From contig JAGATO010000295.1 of assembly GCA_017621195.1 (NCBI GenBank), forward strand, positions 1 through 7,791: a DNA stretch of 7,791 nucleotides, in the 5' to 3' direction. A program made the translations under genes and the position numbers. A model generated the notes under the pieces. That model ran no database searches, was not told the origin of the DNA, and saw only the letters and a program-made list of their open reading frames with translations. The DNA is from Bacillota bacterium (GTDB lineage: Bacteria > Bacillota > Clostridia > Peptostreptococcales > Anaerovoracaceae). Below are positions 1 through 6,858 of the stretch, piece after piece. Position 1 is the stretch's first letter. Each line of letters begins with the position of its first letter.

Positions 1-2360
1 TCCAGTCGGAGCTGTTCTTCCGGCTGGCTGCGGTAACGCCGGATGAGGACTGGAAGAGGATCCGGCTGCGCCCCGGCGTATTGTTTATCGTGGGCGACGA
101 GAAACAGGCGATCTATCGGTTCCGGGGCGGGGATGTGGACAACTACAACGCCGTGAGGAAGCGGTTTGAAGAGGACGATGCCTGCGAGGTTCTGCAGCTT
201 TCCTGCAACTTCCGGTCCAGCGCTCCCATGACCCAGTGGTTCAACCAGGTCTTTTCTGCGGATCGATTTCTGGGAACGTCCTTCCCGCAGATCGAGCCGT
301 CGGAGAAGCAGAAACGGTTCGGCGAACAGAGCGGTACGGTGGACGGCGTTTACCGCTACCCCGTCATCGCAAAGAAGCGGGGAAACCGCAACAGCCCCTC
401 CATTGAAGGAAACGAGAACGATCAGATCCTGGCTCTGATCCGGGACCTGCTGACGAAGGAGATCTTCTCCTACAACCACGTGGCCCAGTCCACAACGAAG
501 CGTCCCATTACCTACAGCGACATCATGATCATTACGGCCAACAAGGGAAGCCTGCGGAATTACATTCAGCTGCTGGCCAAGCACGGGATTCCCTACAGCG
601 TGGCCGGAAACAGCCGCCTGGCGGAAAATCCCGTCCTTCCCATGATGGAACGGCTGCTGGATGCGGCCATCCATCCGGGAGATACCTTCCGGACGTATGG
701 ATGTCTGATGCAGCCGCCCTTTTCCCTGATGGAGAGCGAGATCTACCGATGGAAGAACGAAGGAAAGGGAACGGCGGCCGGGAAGGCCTTTGCCATGCTG
801 GAAGATACAGCCTATCGGGTCAGACGGGAGACGCCGTCGGCTCTGTTTCAGCATCTGCTATATCAGCTGAAATCCTGGCGCTGGCTGGATCCGGTCTGCG
901 GCGACAGCATGGATACGCTGTATTACGGATTGGAGCTGGTTCGGGCGGAGGAGGCTGCCGGGAAGCTGCGCAACGGCGATGAGCTGCTTCGGTTTATCGG
1001 TGAGCAGCTGCGCGGCGGCGGTTACGAGTACGAGATGGCGACGGAAGAGCGCAGCCGCGGGATCAAGTTGCTGAATCTGCACAAGTCCAAGGGTCTGGAA
1101 GCGCCGGTGGTCATTCTGGCGGACGCGGCCATGCCCACGGAGTACAAAGTGAATCTGTGCCTCGATTTTCAGACGAGAAAGGCCTATGTGGCCAGCATCA
1201 CCAAGCGCTCCGAATTCGGAAAGAAGGCCAATGAGATCGTGAGCACGGATCAGTTCCAGACGGAAACCGGCGCTGAGGAGGAACAGCTGCGCCGGGAGAA
1301 GATCCGGCTGCGCTACGTGGCGGCGACCCGGGCCGAAAACGTACTGCTGATTCCCCAGCTCCATGAAAACATCGGGGATAACGGTGTGCCGGTGGCCGGT
1401 GACATTACCGACGGGCGGTGGGATGATTTTATTACAGCATCTCCCCAGCCCATTCCGCTCTATACTTTCACCGGGACGAAGGGAACGACTGCCGCTGACA
1501 CTGACGATGGCGACGACGGAGATACCATGGTGGTAAAGCCCTTCCGTGGAGAGTTTTCCGTGGAACGCAGTTACGGGACGCTGAATCCAAGCAAGGTTCA
1601 GTGCCGGACTTGCGTAGAAGGCGAGGGCACCGAAGGAGAGACGGGAGTGAAGGCCGCGCCGCCAGCGAATGATGTGGATAGCTTCGAGCCGGTCAAGAGC
1701 ATGGGAGCGGACGGAGCGGAGGAGGTTCCGCTGGTGAGAACCAGAGAAGAATGGAAATCCGTTCCGGCTACGGTTTTGGGAACGGCGGTCCATCGGCTGA
1801 TGCAGGCCATGGTGGATCGGCGCAGCCAGACTGTGGATGCGGATCACTGGCAGTCCGTGGCCAGAGCCATTGCACTGGAAGAGGATGTGGCGGCGGAAGA
1901 TCGGACGGCGGTAGCCGATTGCCTCGGAGCTGTGGCTTCGGTGATGAGCAGCGGCGGCTATGCCCAGACGTTGGATGGCGCGGAGACCGCAGCCTATCCG
2001 TGGATTCCGCGGACCGTCCCGGGAGATCTTCTGCGGGAGTTGGCCGATGCGGAGGAAGTGTATACGGAGCTTCCGTTTTCGCTGTACCTTCCGGCCCAGA
2101 GTCCAATGCTTCAGGAACTGGCCCGGACGCTGGTGATCGATGCGGATGCGGATGGCTACCTTAACGGCATCATGGACCTGATCTACTGCAAAGAGGGAGT
2201 CTGGTACATCTGCGATTACAAGACCAACGAGAAGAGAGACGGACTGTACAGACACTACGAGGGACAGCTTCTTCTCTATCGCGAAATCGCCCGACAGCTG
2301 TTGGGACTGAAAGAATTGCCGCAGGCCTATCTGTACCACATTCCCTGTAAAACGACGTAA
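1..2360 (+). CDS. UvrD-family helicase / PD-(D/E)XK nuclease, AddA/RecB-like (5' partial)
   Basis: This is the C-terminal part of an ATP-dependent DNA helicase-nuclease that processes double-strand breaks. The frame is open from nt 3; the Walker A and DExx motifs lie upstream. Visible superfamily 1 motifs are motif III (VGDEKQAIYRFRGGD, nt 90-134), motif IV (NFRSS, Arg at nt 213), motif V (LLNLHKSKGLEAPVV, from nt 1068) and motif VI (YVAATRA, Arg at nt 1329). An acidic, variable linker (about nt 1488-1740) follows. The RecB/AddA-type nuclease domain then shows GTAVHRL (His at nt 1791), GIMD (Asp at nt 2175), DYKT (nt 2214-2225) and QLLLY (Gln at nt 2265), so its catalytic set looks intact. 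About 785 visible residues fit a full protein near the AddA size class. FRGGD in motif III is more RecB/UvrD-like than the motif of classical Bacillus AddA, so addA is not assigned. An internal TTG at nt 81 is not a real start. Confidence 0.93.
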   Translation, partial: QSELFFRLAAVTPDEDWKRIRLRPGVLFIVGDEKQAIYRFRGGDVDNYNAVRKRFEEDDACEVLQLSCNFRSSAPMTQWFNQVFSADRFLGTSFPQIEPSEKQKRFGEQSGTVDGVYRYPVIAKKRGNRNSPSIEGNENDQILALIRDLLTKEIFSYNHVAQSTTKRPITYSDIMIITANKGSLRNYIQLLAKHGIPYSVAGNSRLAENPVLPMMERLLDAAIHPGDTFRTYGCLMQPPFSLMESEIYRWKNEGKGTAAGKAFAMLEDTAYRVRRETPSALFQHLLYQLKSWRWLDPVCGDSMDTLYYGLELVRAEEAAGKLRNGDELLRFIGEQLRGGGYEYEMATEERSRGIKLLNLHKSKGLEAPVVILADAAMPTEYKVNLCLDFQTRKAYVASITKRSEFGKKANEIVSTDQFQTETGAEEEQLRREKIRLRYVAATRAENVLLIPQLHENIGDNGVPVAGDITDGRWDDFITASPQPIPLYTFTGTKGTTAADTDDGDDGDTMVVKPFRGEFSVERSYGTLNPSKVQCRTCVEGEGTEGETGVKAAPPANDVDSFEPVKSMGADGAEEVPLVRTREEWKSVPATVLGTAVHRLMQAMVDRRSQTVDADHWQSVARAIALEEDVAAEDRTAVADCLGAVASVMSSGGYAQTLDGAETAAYPWIPRTVPGDLLRELADAEEVYTELPFSLYLPAQSPMLQELARTLVIDADADGYLNGIMDLIYCKEGVWYICDYKTNEKRDGLYRHYEGQLLLYREIARQLLGLKELPQAYLYHIPCKTT

Positions 2361-2383
2361 ACGATATCATTGAAATGAAACCG

Positions 2384-2421
2384 CACCGCGGGAGACCATC
2401 TCCTGCGGTGTTTTCTCTTTT
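2384..2421 (+). terminator. Rho-independent terminator after the helicase-nuclease gene
   Basis: A 12-bp stem pairs 2384-2395 (CACCGCGGGAGA) with 2399-2410 (TCTCCTGCGGTG). It contains one G-U pair (2390/2404) and a 3-nt loop, and is followed at once by the T-rich tract TTTTCTCTTTT (2411-2421). It starts 24 nt after the stop codon, so it should end the helicase transcript and insulate the ankyrin operon downstream. Confidence 0.9.
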
Positions 2422-2422
2422 G

Positions 2423-2470
2423 AAACCTCCGAAAAGCGGCGGCGCCGACTGTTGTATAGTGAAGCTACAA
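2423..2470 (+). promoter_or_regulatory. Promoter-like element copy 1, upstream of the ankyrin operon
   Basis: Block 1 is AAACCTCCGAAAA (2423-2435). Block 2 is TATAGTGAAGCTACAA (2455-2470), after a 19-nt spacer. The same two blocks at the same spacing occur at 5322-5369 before the AAA gene (13/13 and 13/16 identical; spacer only 7/19; hand counted). TATAGT (2455-2460) resembles a sigma-A -10 box (TATAAT), but no TTGACA lies 16-18 nt upstream. Block 1 may therefore be an activator site or a non-standard -35 region. Its place just after a terminator and 25 nt before the first ankyrin start codon supports a promoter role. Which sigma factor or regulator acts here is unknown. Confidence 0.62.
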
Positions 2471-2495
2471 AAGATGTGAGGGAGAAAGGAAGGAA

Positions 2496-3995
2496 ATGAT
2501 GGGAAAGGGAATGACTCTGGAACGGTGGAAAAAACAGTGCATCAAGGCCATTGAGGTGGAGGATATCGTAGCCCTTCGCCGTGTTTTGGATCAGTCCGAA
2601 ACCGTGGAATTCGGATGGGGAAGGGAGGAAGAAAAATACCTTCTGGATCTTGCGATGCAGAAGGAGAACAGGGAAGTTTTGAGAACTATTTTATCCCATC
2701 CTCAATTTAGCGGGCTGGGTAGCTATGTGATGAGAACAGCTTTGGCTGAGGGAGATATCGCATTGTTGGATCTGGTTCTGGACTACACCAACGCCAACTT
2801 ACCCTATTACGACCGCGTTCAACAGAAGATCGAAGGATATTCGGCCGGTCACATCGGAACAGCTTGTTCCGAGGGGATGGGATTTCACATGACCGTGGAA
2901 CCTTTGGGGTGGTGCGCCGTCCGGGGAAAAAGGGAGATGGCAGAGCTTCTGCTGCGGCGAGGAGCGAGACCGGAGGGGTGTACGGTACGGGATATGATGG
3001 ATCAGGGAAAAAAGAATTATATGCGCCCCATGGGAGCCACCTATCTTGAATTCCTGTTTCGATGGGAGGAAGACGGAGAGCAGTATATGGAGCGGACGTC
3101 CAGCGTGATCGGACTTCCGCCCTGGGCCTACGCCATGTACTGCGAGGATCTTGCGGCGGCGGAATACTTTCTGGAGCTGGGTGAGGATCGATACAGTCTG
3201 TCTCTGGCTCTTGCAGTGTCCATGGTGCGCAGCGGCCCCATGATCCGCCTCCTGCGAAAGACGAAGCCAAAGCTGATGGAACAGATCCGGCCGGAATTCA
3301 TCCTTCGCCGTTTCTGGCCCGATGCGGTGAGAGAATTCTTTGCAGATGGCAGGGAGATTCCCCGGGGAGCTGTATCCATCATGGGGAGAAATCTGTTCGA
3401 GGAATACGACATTGTGGAAGAACAGATGAAACCGACCCGGGTGGGATTTCGGGAAAAGGAATTCATGGAAACGCTTCGGTTTCTGATGGAACGGGGCTAT
3501 CGGTTGACGAAAGAGGACCTGGACTATCTGGTCTGTGTCATGGTGGTCTTTCGCAGTCAGCGGCTGTTGGAACTTCTGAAAGGGCGGATCCCGAAGGATA
3601 CGGATATGTCGGATTTCATCGATTTGATTCCTGTGGACGAGAAGGACTGGGAATTCGGAAAAAAGCTGGAAGAGGCCGGTGTCAGATTTCAATGCGTCAT
3701 CGACGACCATCTTCCCATGTATCGCGATCTGAACTGTCCGCAATTGATGCGATTGTTTCGGCTGGTGGAATTCGAAAAAAAAGATACAGACCAGCTGGAT
3801 GCGCTGGTGCGATCGGCCATCTTCAGCCGCAGCAGGCGGGCCGCGGCCCTGGTGTGGAAGCGTGGCCTTCTCAACCGGAAGAATCTTGCTCAGGCCACGG
3901 AGATGATCTGCGACTATCAGATCAAAGAACTGTATGAATTCATTGCGGAGCTGGCGGCAGCCAGCGGAGGAAGCGAGGTCAGATATGAATTGTAA
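2496..3995 (+). CDS. Ankyrin-repeat-like protein A (499 aa), first of three tandem paralogs
   Basis: This is probably an alpha-helical, cytoplasmic protein-binding scaffold; no enzymatic motif, signal peptide or membrane segment is visible. Helix pairs of ankyrin type appear at residues 48-71 (ending TILSHPQF), 79-101 (TALAEGDIALLDLVLD), 136-160 (PLGWCAVRGKREMAELLLRRGA, the clearest) and, more weakly, 211-231. About 35 residues separate the second and third units, a layout also seen in the next two genes. Residues 260-499 are charged and helical, without a motif I recognise. Two ATGs in tandem (2496, 2499) follow a purine-rich site (AGGAAGG, 2487-2493), so the start could be three bases later. 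It is the first gene of an operon behind the element at 2423-2470, and its end overlaps the next gene by 11 nt. The coding call is strong; the ankyrin fold is inferred from pattern, and the specific function is unknown. Confidence 0.88.
   Translation: MMGKGMTLERWKKQCIKAIEVEDIVALRRVLDQSETVEFGWGREEEKYLLDLAMQKENREVLRTILSHPQFSGLGSYVMRTALAEGDIALLDLVLDYTNANLPYYDRVQQKIEGYSAGHIGTACSEGMGFHMTVEPLGWCAVRGKREMAELLLRRGARPEGCTVRDMMDQGKKNYMRPMGATYLEFLFRWEEDGEQYMERTSSVIGLPPWAYAMYCEDLAAAEYFLELGEDRYSLSLALAVSMVRSGPMIRLLRKTKPKLMEQIRPEFILRRFWPDAVREFFADGREIPRGAVSIMGRNLFEEYDIVEEQMKPTRVGFREKEFMETLRFLMERGYRLTKEDLDYLVCVMVVFRSQRLLELLKGRIPKDTDMSDFIDLIPVDEKDWEFGKKLEEAGVRFQCVIDDHLPMYRDLNCPQLMRLFRLVEFEKKDTDQLDALVRSAIFSRSRRAAALVWKRGLLNRKNLAQATEMICDYQIKELYEFIAELAAASGGSEVRYEL
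3975..3978 (+). promoter_or_regulatory. Ribosome binding site fixing the start of ankyrin gene B
   Basis: GAGG lies 6 nt before the ATG at 3985. This favours that start over the upstream in-frame ATG at 3934, which lies inside gene A and has no comparable site. The chosen start gives an 11-nt overlap with the stop of gene A, typical of translational coupling. Confidence 0.7.
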
Positions 3996-4677
3996 TCGGA
4001 TCAGGGAGGCCAACCGACAGGCCAGGGAAATGCGGGAGTTGATCCAGAAATGCCGTTGGAGCCAGGTACTCCAAAAGGCGGAGGAACGGCCGGTACTGTT
4101 GGTATGGAACCAGATGGAAGAAAACTATGGGGAAAGCATTTTCTGGCGCATCTGGGAGGAGGATCGCTGGGTGGGAAGGGATTGCGTCCGCATCCTCTTA
4201 CAACATCCAAATCTGGCTCGCTGCGCCAATATCGTCAGCCTGGGTGAAGCCCAGTTTTCCAAGGATGGGCGGGACTATTTCGTTCGAGGAACGCTGACGG
4301 GACTTTTGGCCGGCACCGGTGAAATCGGGCTGCTGGAGGAAGCTTTGGACTGCGGGCTGGACGTGGATGGTTGGGACGGAGAATCCTGGTACGAGGACGA
4401 GTATGGACTGTACCATTTTCGCGGTGAGAGGGGCTGTATGCTGCAGTGTATCGAGGGATTTCACAGGAGACATCGGGAGGCGGTGGAAGATGACATTTCC
4501 TTTCGGGAAACGACGCCGCTGCTGGTAGCGATCCTGAGAGAGAATGTAGAAATGGTGGATCTTCTGATTCGCCGCGGAGCTTCCTTCGCACCAAAATCGG
4601 AACTGTGTAAAAATTATCTCAGAACCTGCGATTCCTGGACCATTCGGGATCGCCTGAAAGAAGCTTACGGAAGGTAG
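3985..4677 (+). CDS. Ankyrin-repeat-like protein B (230 aa)
   Basis: This is the second member of the tandem ankyrin-like family. Two ankyrin-type units are visible: residues 103-127 (LLAGTGEIGLLEEALDCGLD) and 176-201 (TPLLVAILRENVEMVDLLIRRGAS, a near-textbook unit). They flank an acidic, aromatic insertion of about 48 residues. A segment at residues 65-76 (RDCVRILLQHPN) resembles REVLRTILSHPQ in protein A, which supports common ancestry. There is no signal peptide, membrane span or catalytic motif, so a cytoplasmic protein-protein interaction role is the best inference. The start at 3985 is chosen for its GAGG site and short overlap; starting at 3934 would add 17 residues encoded inside gene A. 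The gap to the next gene is 4 nt, so these genes are almost certainly co-transcribed. Partner and biological role are unknown. Confidence 0.87.
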   Translation: MNCNRIREANRQAREMRELIQKCRWSQVLQKAEERPVLLVWNQMEENYGESIFWRIWEEDRWVGRDCVRILLQHPNLARCANIVSLGEAQFSKDGRDYFVRGTLTGLLAGTGEIGLLEEALDCGLDVDGWDGESWYEDEYGLYHFRGERGCMLQCIEGFHRRHREAVEDDISFRETTPLLVAILRENVEMVDLLIRRGASFAPKSELCKNYLRTCDSWTIRDRLKEAYGR

Positions 4678-4681
4678 AACG

Positions 4682-5338
4682 ATGAGAGAATACATGGAAT
4701 GGGACAGCGTGGACAGCATCATACGCGGTGGAGAGATTTCACGGTTAGAGCAGGAACTGGAAGGTGATTTCGAACGGTTGGCGATGACGCAGGACTTCAA
4801 ACCGAATATGCCGCTCCTGCTGACGCTTTGGGAATCGTATCCAGCGGTGACCAGACGGCTTCTGCTGAACTGGTGCGATCAGGGAGACGGAAAAAAACTG
4901 GTTCGTATGTTGGAAGTCGCTCCCATGGAATTTCAGTTCCAATGGGATAAGGCGCTCTGCTACGTCAACGGGAACGTCCTCTTCAGGGCGGTGTGGAACG
5001 GAGAATACGAGCTGGTGAAGCGCTTTCTGGAACTCGGCATGAACCCCGATGGAGCCTGTACCCATACGTACCTCATGCGCTCAGGAGAAGAACTGTTTCC
5101 CTACAGCCGCTGGGGAAAAATGAAGGTGACCAGCCAGGAGAACGAGTTTTTCATGTTCGACGTGTGGGGAGGCTCCTTTTACGATAACGACCGGGAGGAA
5201 GAACACATCATTACTCCGTTGTATCTGGCTCAGCTGCAGGGGGATCAGCGAATGGTCTGCATTTTGAAAGAAGCAGGGGCTTGCGATGTGCCGTCTCGCG
5301 AAAAAATGTGGGAGGAAGTGAAAACCTCCGAAAACTGA
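4682..5338 (+). CDS. Ankyrin-repeat-like protein C (218 aa)
   Basis: This is the third member of the ankyrin-like trio. Ankyrin-type units are at residues 98-123 (VLFRAVWNGEYELVKRFLEL, then GMNPDG) and 178-201 (ITPLYLAQLQGDQRMVCILK, then EAGA). A Phe/Tyr/Trp-rich insertion of about 54 residues separates them, in the same position as the insertion in protein B. Helical segments upstream (residues 56-80, RRLLLNWCDQGDGKKLVRMLEV) may be a degenerate further unit. GGAAGG (4669-4674) sits 7 nt before the ATG. The last codons (KTSEN, stop at 5336-5338) overlap the promoter-like element of the AAA operon, so that regulatory site lies partly in coding sequence. No terminator is seen after the gene, so readthrough into the AAA gene is possible. 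No catalytic residues are recognisable; an adaptor or binding role is inferred only from the repeat fold. Confidence 0.87.
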   Translation: MREYMEWDSVDSIIRGGEISRLEQELEGDFERLAMTQDFKPNMPLLLTLWESYPAVTRRLLLNWCDQGDGKKLVRMLEVAPMEFQFQWDKALCYVNGNVLFRAVWNGEYELVKRFLELGMNPDGACTHTYLMRSGEELFPYSRWGKMKVTSQENEFFMFDVWGGSFYDNDREEEHIITPLYLAQLQGDQRMVCILKEAGACDVPSREKMWEEVKTSEN

Positions 5339-5369
5339 CCGCAGTGGGTACGGTATCATGTAGCTACAA
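5322..5369 (+). promoter_or_regulatory. Promoter-like element copy 2, upstream of the AAA gene
   Basis: AAACCTCCGAAAA (5322-5334), a 19-nt spacer and TATCATGTAGCTACAA (5354-5369) reproduce the element at 2423-2470 at identical spacing. TATCAT (5354-5359) would be the -10 box; the region 17 nt upstream is not TTGACA-like. Block 2 includes the perfect 10-bp palindrome TGTAGCTACA (5359-5368), a possible operator near the expected transcription start. Block 1 lies within the last codons of ankyrin gene C. The element ends 28 nt before the AAA start codon, leaving room for a short leader with its GGGAGG site. Confidence 0.62.
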
Positions 5370-5384
5370 TCAAAGAAACAGACG

Positions 5385-5389
5385 GGAGG
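5385..5389 (+). promoter_or_regulatory. Ribosome binding site fixing the start of the AAA gene
   Basis: GGAGG lies 8 nt before the ATG at 5398. It rules against the in-frame upstream ATG at 5286-5288 and other early in-frame starts, which fall inside ankyrin gene C and would translate through the promoter-like element. Confidence 0.8.
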
Positions 5390-5397
5390 ATTTGGAT

Positions 5398-6855
5398 ATG
5401 AATATTAAAGATGCGAAAAATTGTATCAAAGATGCCATTCGGTTATACCTGTTAAAGAACGAAGACGGAAGCTACCGCATTCCCATCAATCGCCAGCGGC
5501 CCATCGCCCTGATCGGACCGGCCGGTGTGGGAAAGACCGACATCGCCAAACAGGCGGCGGAAGAAATGGGCGTAAACTTCCTTTCCTACACCATCACTCA
5601 TCACACCAGACAGAGCATCATGGGTCTGCCCCGGCTGTCCGTCAGGGAGTACGAGGGCTGCGAATACCATGTGACGGACTATACCATGAGCGAGATCATC
5701 GCGGAGATTCACGAAACGATCAAAAGCTCCGGTCAGAAGGAAGGCGTTCTGTTCCTGGACGAATTCAACTGCGCATCGGAGACCATCGCACCACTGATGC
5801 TGCAGTTCTTACAGAATAAGACCTTCGGCCCTCATAAAGTTCCGGAAGGCTGGGTCATCGTCCTGGCCGGGAATCCGGCGGAATACAACAAGTCGGTAAA
5901 GGAAATGGACGTGGTGACGAGAGACCGCATTCGACAGATCAACGTGGAGCCGTCCTTCGACGTGTGGGAGGAATACGCCATCAACAAAAACATCCATCCT
6001 TCGATCCTAGCCTATCTGTCCCAGAATCGCGGCCACTTCTATCACTTCTCCGCCAGCGGACTTCAGAAGCAGATGGTGACGGCCCGGGGATGGGAAGAGC
6101 TGTCCCAGATGATCGGACTGTGCGAAGAACAGAACATCCGCATCAACGCCGATCTGGTTTCGCAGTATCTGGCCAGCGATAAGATCTGTCACAGCTTCAT
6201 CAACTATTACAATGTTTTTTCCAACATCGCCACGCAGGAGGAACTGGAGACGATCCTGAAGGGGACGGCCTCGGAGGAGCTGCAGAAGCGCTTCTCCAAC
6301 AAGAGCTTCGACATTCGATGCGCAGTGATCTGGATGCTCAGCAGCCGTCTTCAGAAGGATATCTTCGAATACTGTACGATGACGAAAACGTGTGACGGCC
6401 TTCATCAGGTTCTGAAACAGGTGGACGCAACGAAACCCCTGGGCGATCAGCTGAAGGTGCAGAAACGGTTCGATGAATCGGAGTGGACGTCCTACGCTCC
6501 TTCGGAGGATGAGCTGGTGGAACGCACGCTGAAAAAATTCCGCTCTTCGGTACGCGGAATGAACAGTCAGGCCGGGTTTGAGAAGGTGAAAAAGTCCTTC
6601 TACGACATGGTGCATCAGCGTGAACAGCTGCGGAATCAGGCCAACGATGAAATCACTCACGTATTGGACTTCATCAGCCGGGTCTTCGGCGAAAACAGCG
6701 AGATGGAAATTCTTCTGAACTCTCTGAACACCAGCGAAAGCGCCATTCGCCTGATGGCCGAAACGGGAAATCCCACGTATCTGGACCACAAAAAGAACAT
6801 CTTTGGCGGGCTGTCCAAGGCCAGTCTCAACCGGAAAATGAAAAAGGAGGCGTAA
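5398..6855 (+). CDS. MoxR-like AAA+ ATPase (AAA_5 type), 485 aa
   Basis: This is an ATP-driven remodelling ATPase of the MoxR/AAA_5 kind that usually partners a VWA-like protein. Walker A is GPAGVGKT (residues 40-47), Walker B is GVLFLDE (116-122) followed by FNCAS, sensor 1 is VIVLAGNP (153-160), and TRDR (174-177) fits the arginine-finger region. The stretch from residue 188 (DVWEEYAINKNIHPSILAYL) matches the post-ATPase pattern of the AAA_5 proteins that sit beside DUF2201 proteins. Residues 250-485 form a long helical C-terminal region, charged near 395-450, without a motif I recognise; it may contact partners. The ATPase motifs are intact, so it should be active. It is the first gene after the element at 5322-5369 and is followed 3 nt later by a small membrane protein gene, then by the DUF2201-type gene. 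The MoxR-type call is firm; the substrate is unknown. Confidence 0.93.
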   Translation: MNIKDAKNCIKDAIRLYLLKNEDGSYRIPINRQRPIALIGPAGVGKTDIAKQAAEEMGVNFLSYTITHHTRQSIMGLPRLSVREYEGCEYHVTDYTMSEIIAEIHETIKSSGQKEGVLFLDEFNCASETIAPLMLQFLQNKTFGPHKVPEGWVIVLAGNPAEYNKSVKEMDVVTRDRIRQINVEPSFDVWEEYAINKNIHPSILAYLSQNRGHFYHFSASGLQKQMVTARGWEELSQMIGLCEEQNIRINADLVSQYLASDKICHSFINYYNVFSNIATQEELETILKGTASEELQKRFSNKSFDIRCAVIWMLSSRLQKDIFEYCTMTKTCDGLHQVLKQVDATKPLGDQLKVQKRFDESEWTSYAPSEDELVERTLKKFRSSVRGMNSQAGFEKVKKSFYDMVHQREQLRNQANDEITHVLDFISRVFGENSEMEILLNSLNTSESAIRLMAETGNPTYLDHKKNIFGGLSKASLNRKMKKEA

Positions 6856-6858
6856 ATT

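Noticed and set aside
1488..1740. Possible frameshift or insertion in the acidic, variable stretch of the helicase
   Set aside because: The frame stays open through it and nuclease motifs follow in the same frame, so it is an interdomain linker rather than damage.
858..2339. Long (493-codon) antisense open frame under the helicase gene
   Set aside because: It is the mirror of a strongly supported gene with intact helicase and nuclease motifs. Its translation is rich in His, Gln and Arg with no recognisable domain, as expected of a reverse-strand shadow at this base composition.
2420..2460. Classical sigma-A promoter using TTGAAA (2420-2425) with TATAGT (2455-2460)
   Set aside because: The spacer would be 29 nt, far beyond the usual 16-18. 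TTGAAA also lies at the end of the terminator T-tract and is not part of the block repeated at 5322.
3934..3984. Upstream in-frame ATG start for ankyrin gene B
   Set aside because: It would add 17 residues encoded inside gene A and lacks a good ribosome binding site; GAGG sits correctly before the ATG at 3985.
2799..4013. Long (404-codon) antisense open frame under ankyrin gene A
   Set aside because: No domain, no convincing ribosome binding site in context, and a His/Gln-rich shadow composition. The + strand frame has ankyrin-type periodicity, an RBS and operon spacing.
5281..5397. Extended N-terminus for the AAA ATPase
   Set aside because: It would be read from inside gene C across the promoter-like element, and its sequence does not look like a protein domain. 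The ATG at 5398 has GGGAGG at proper spacing.
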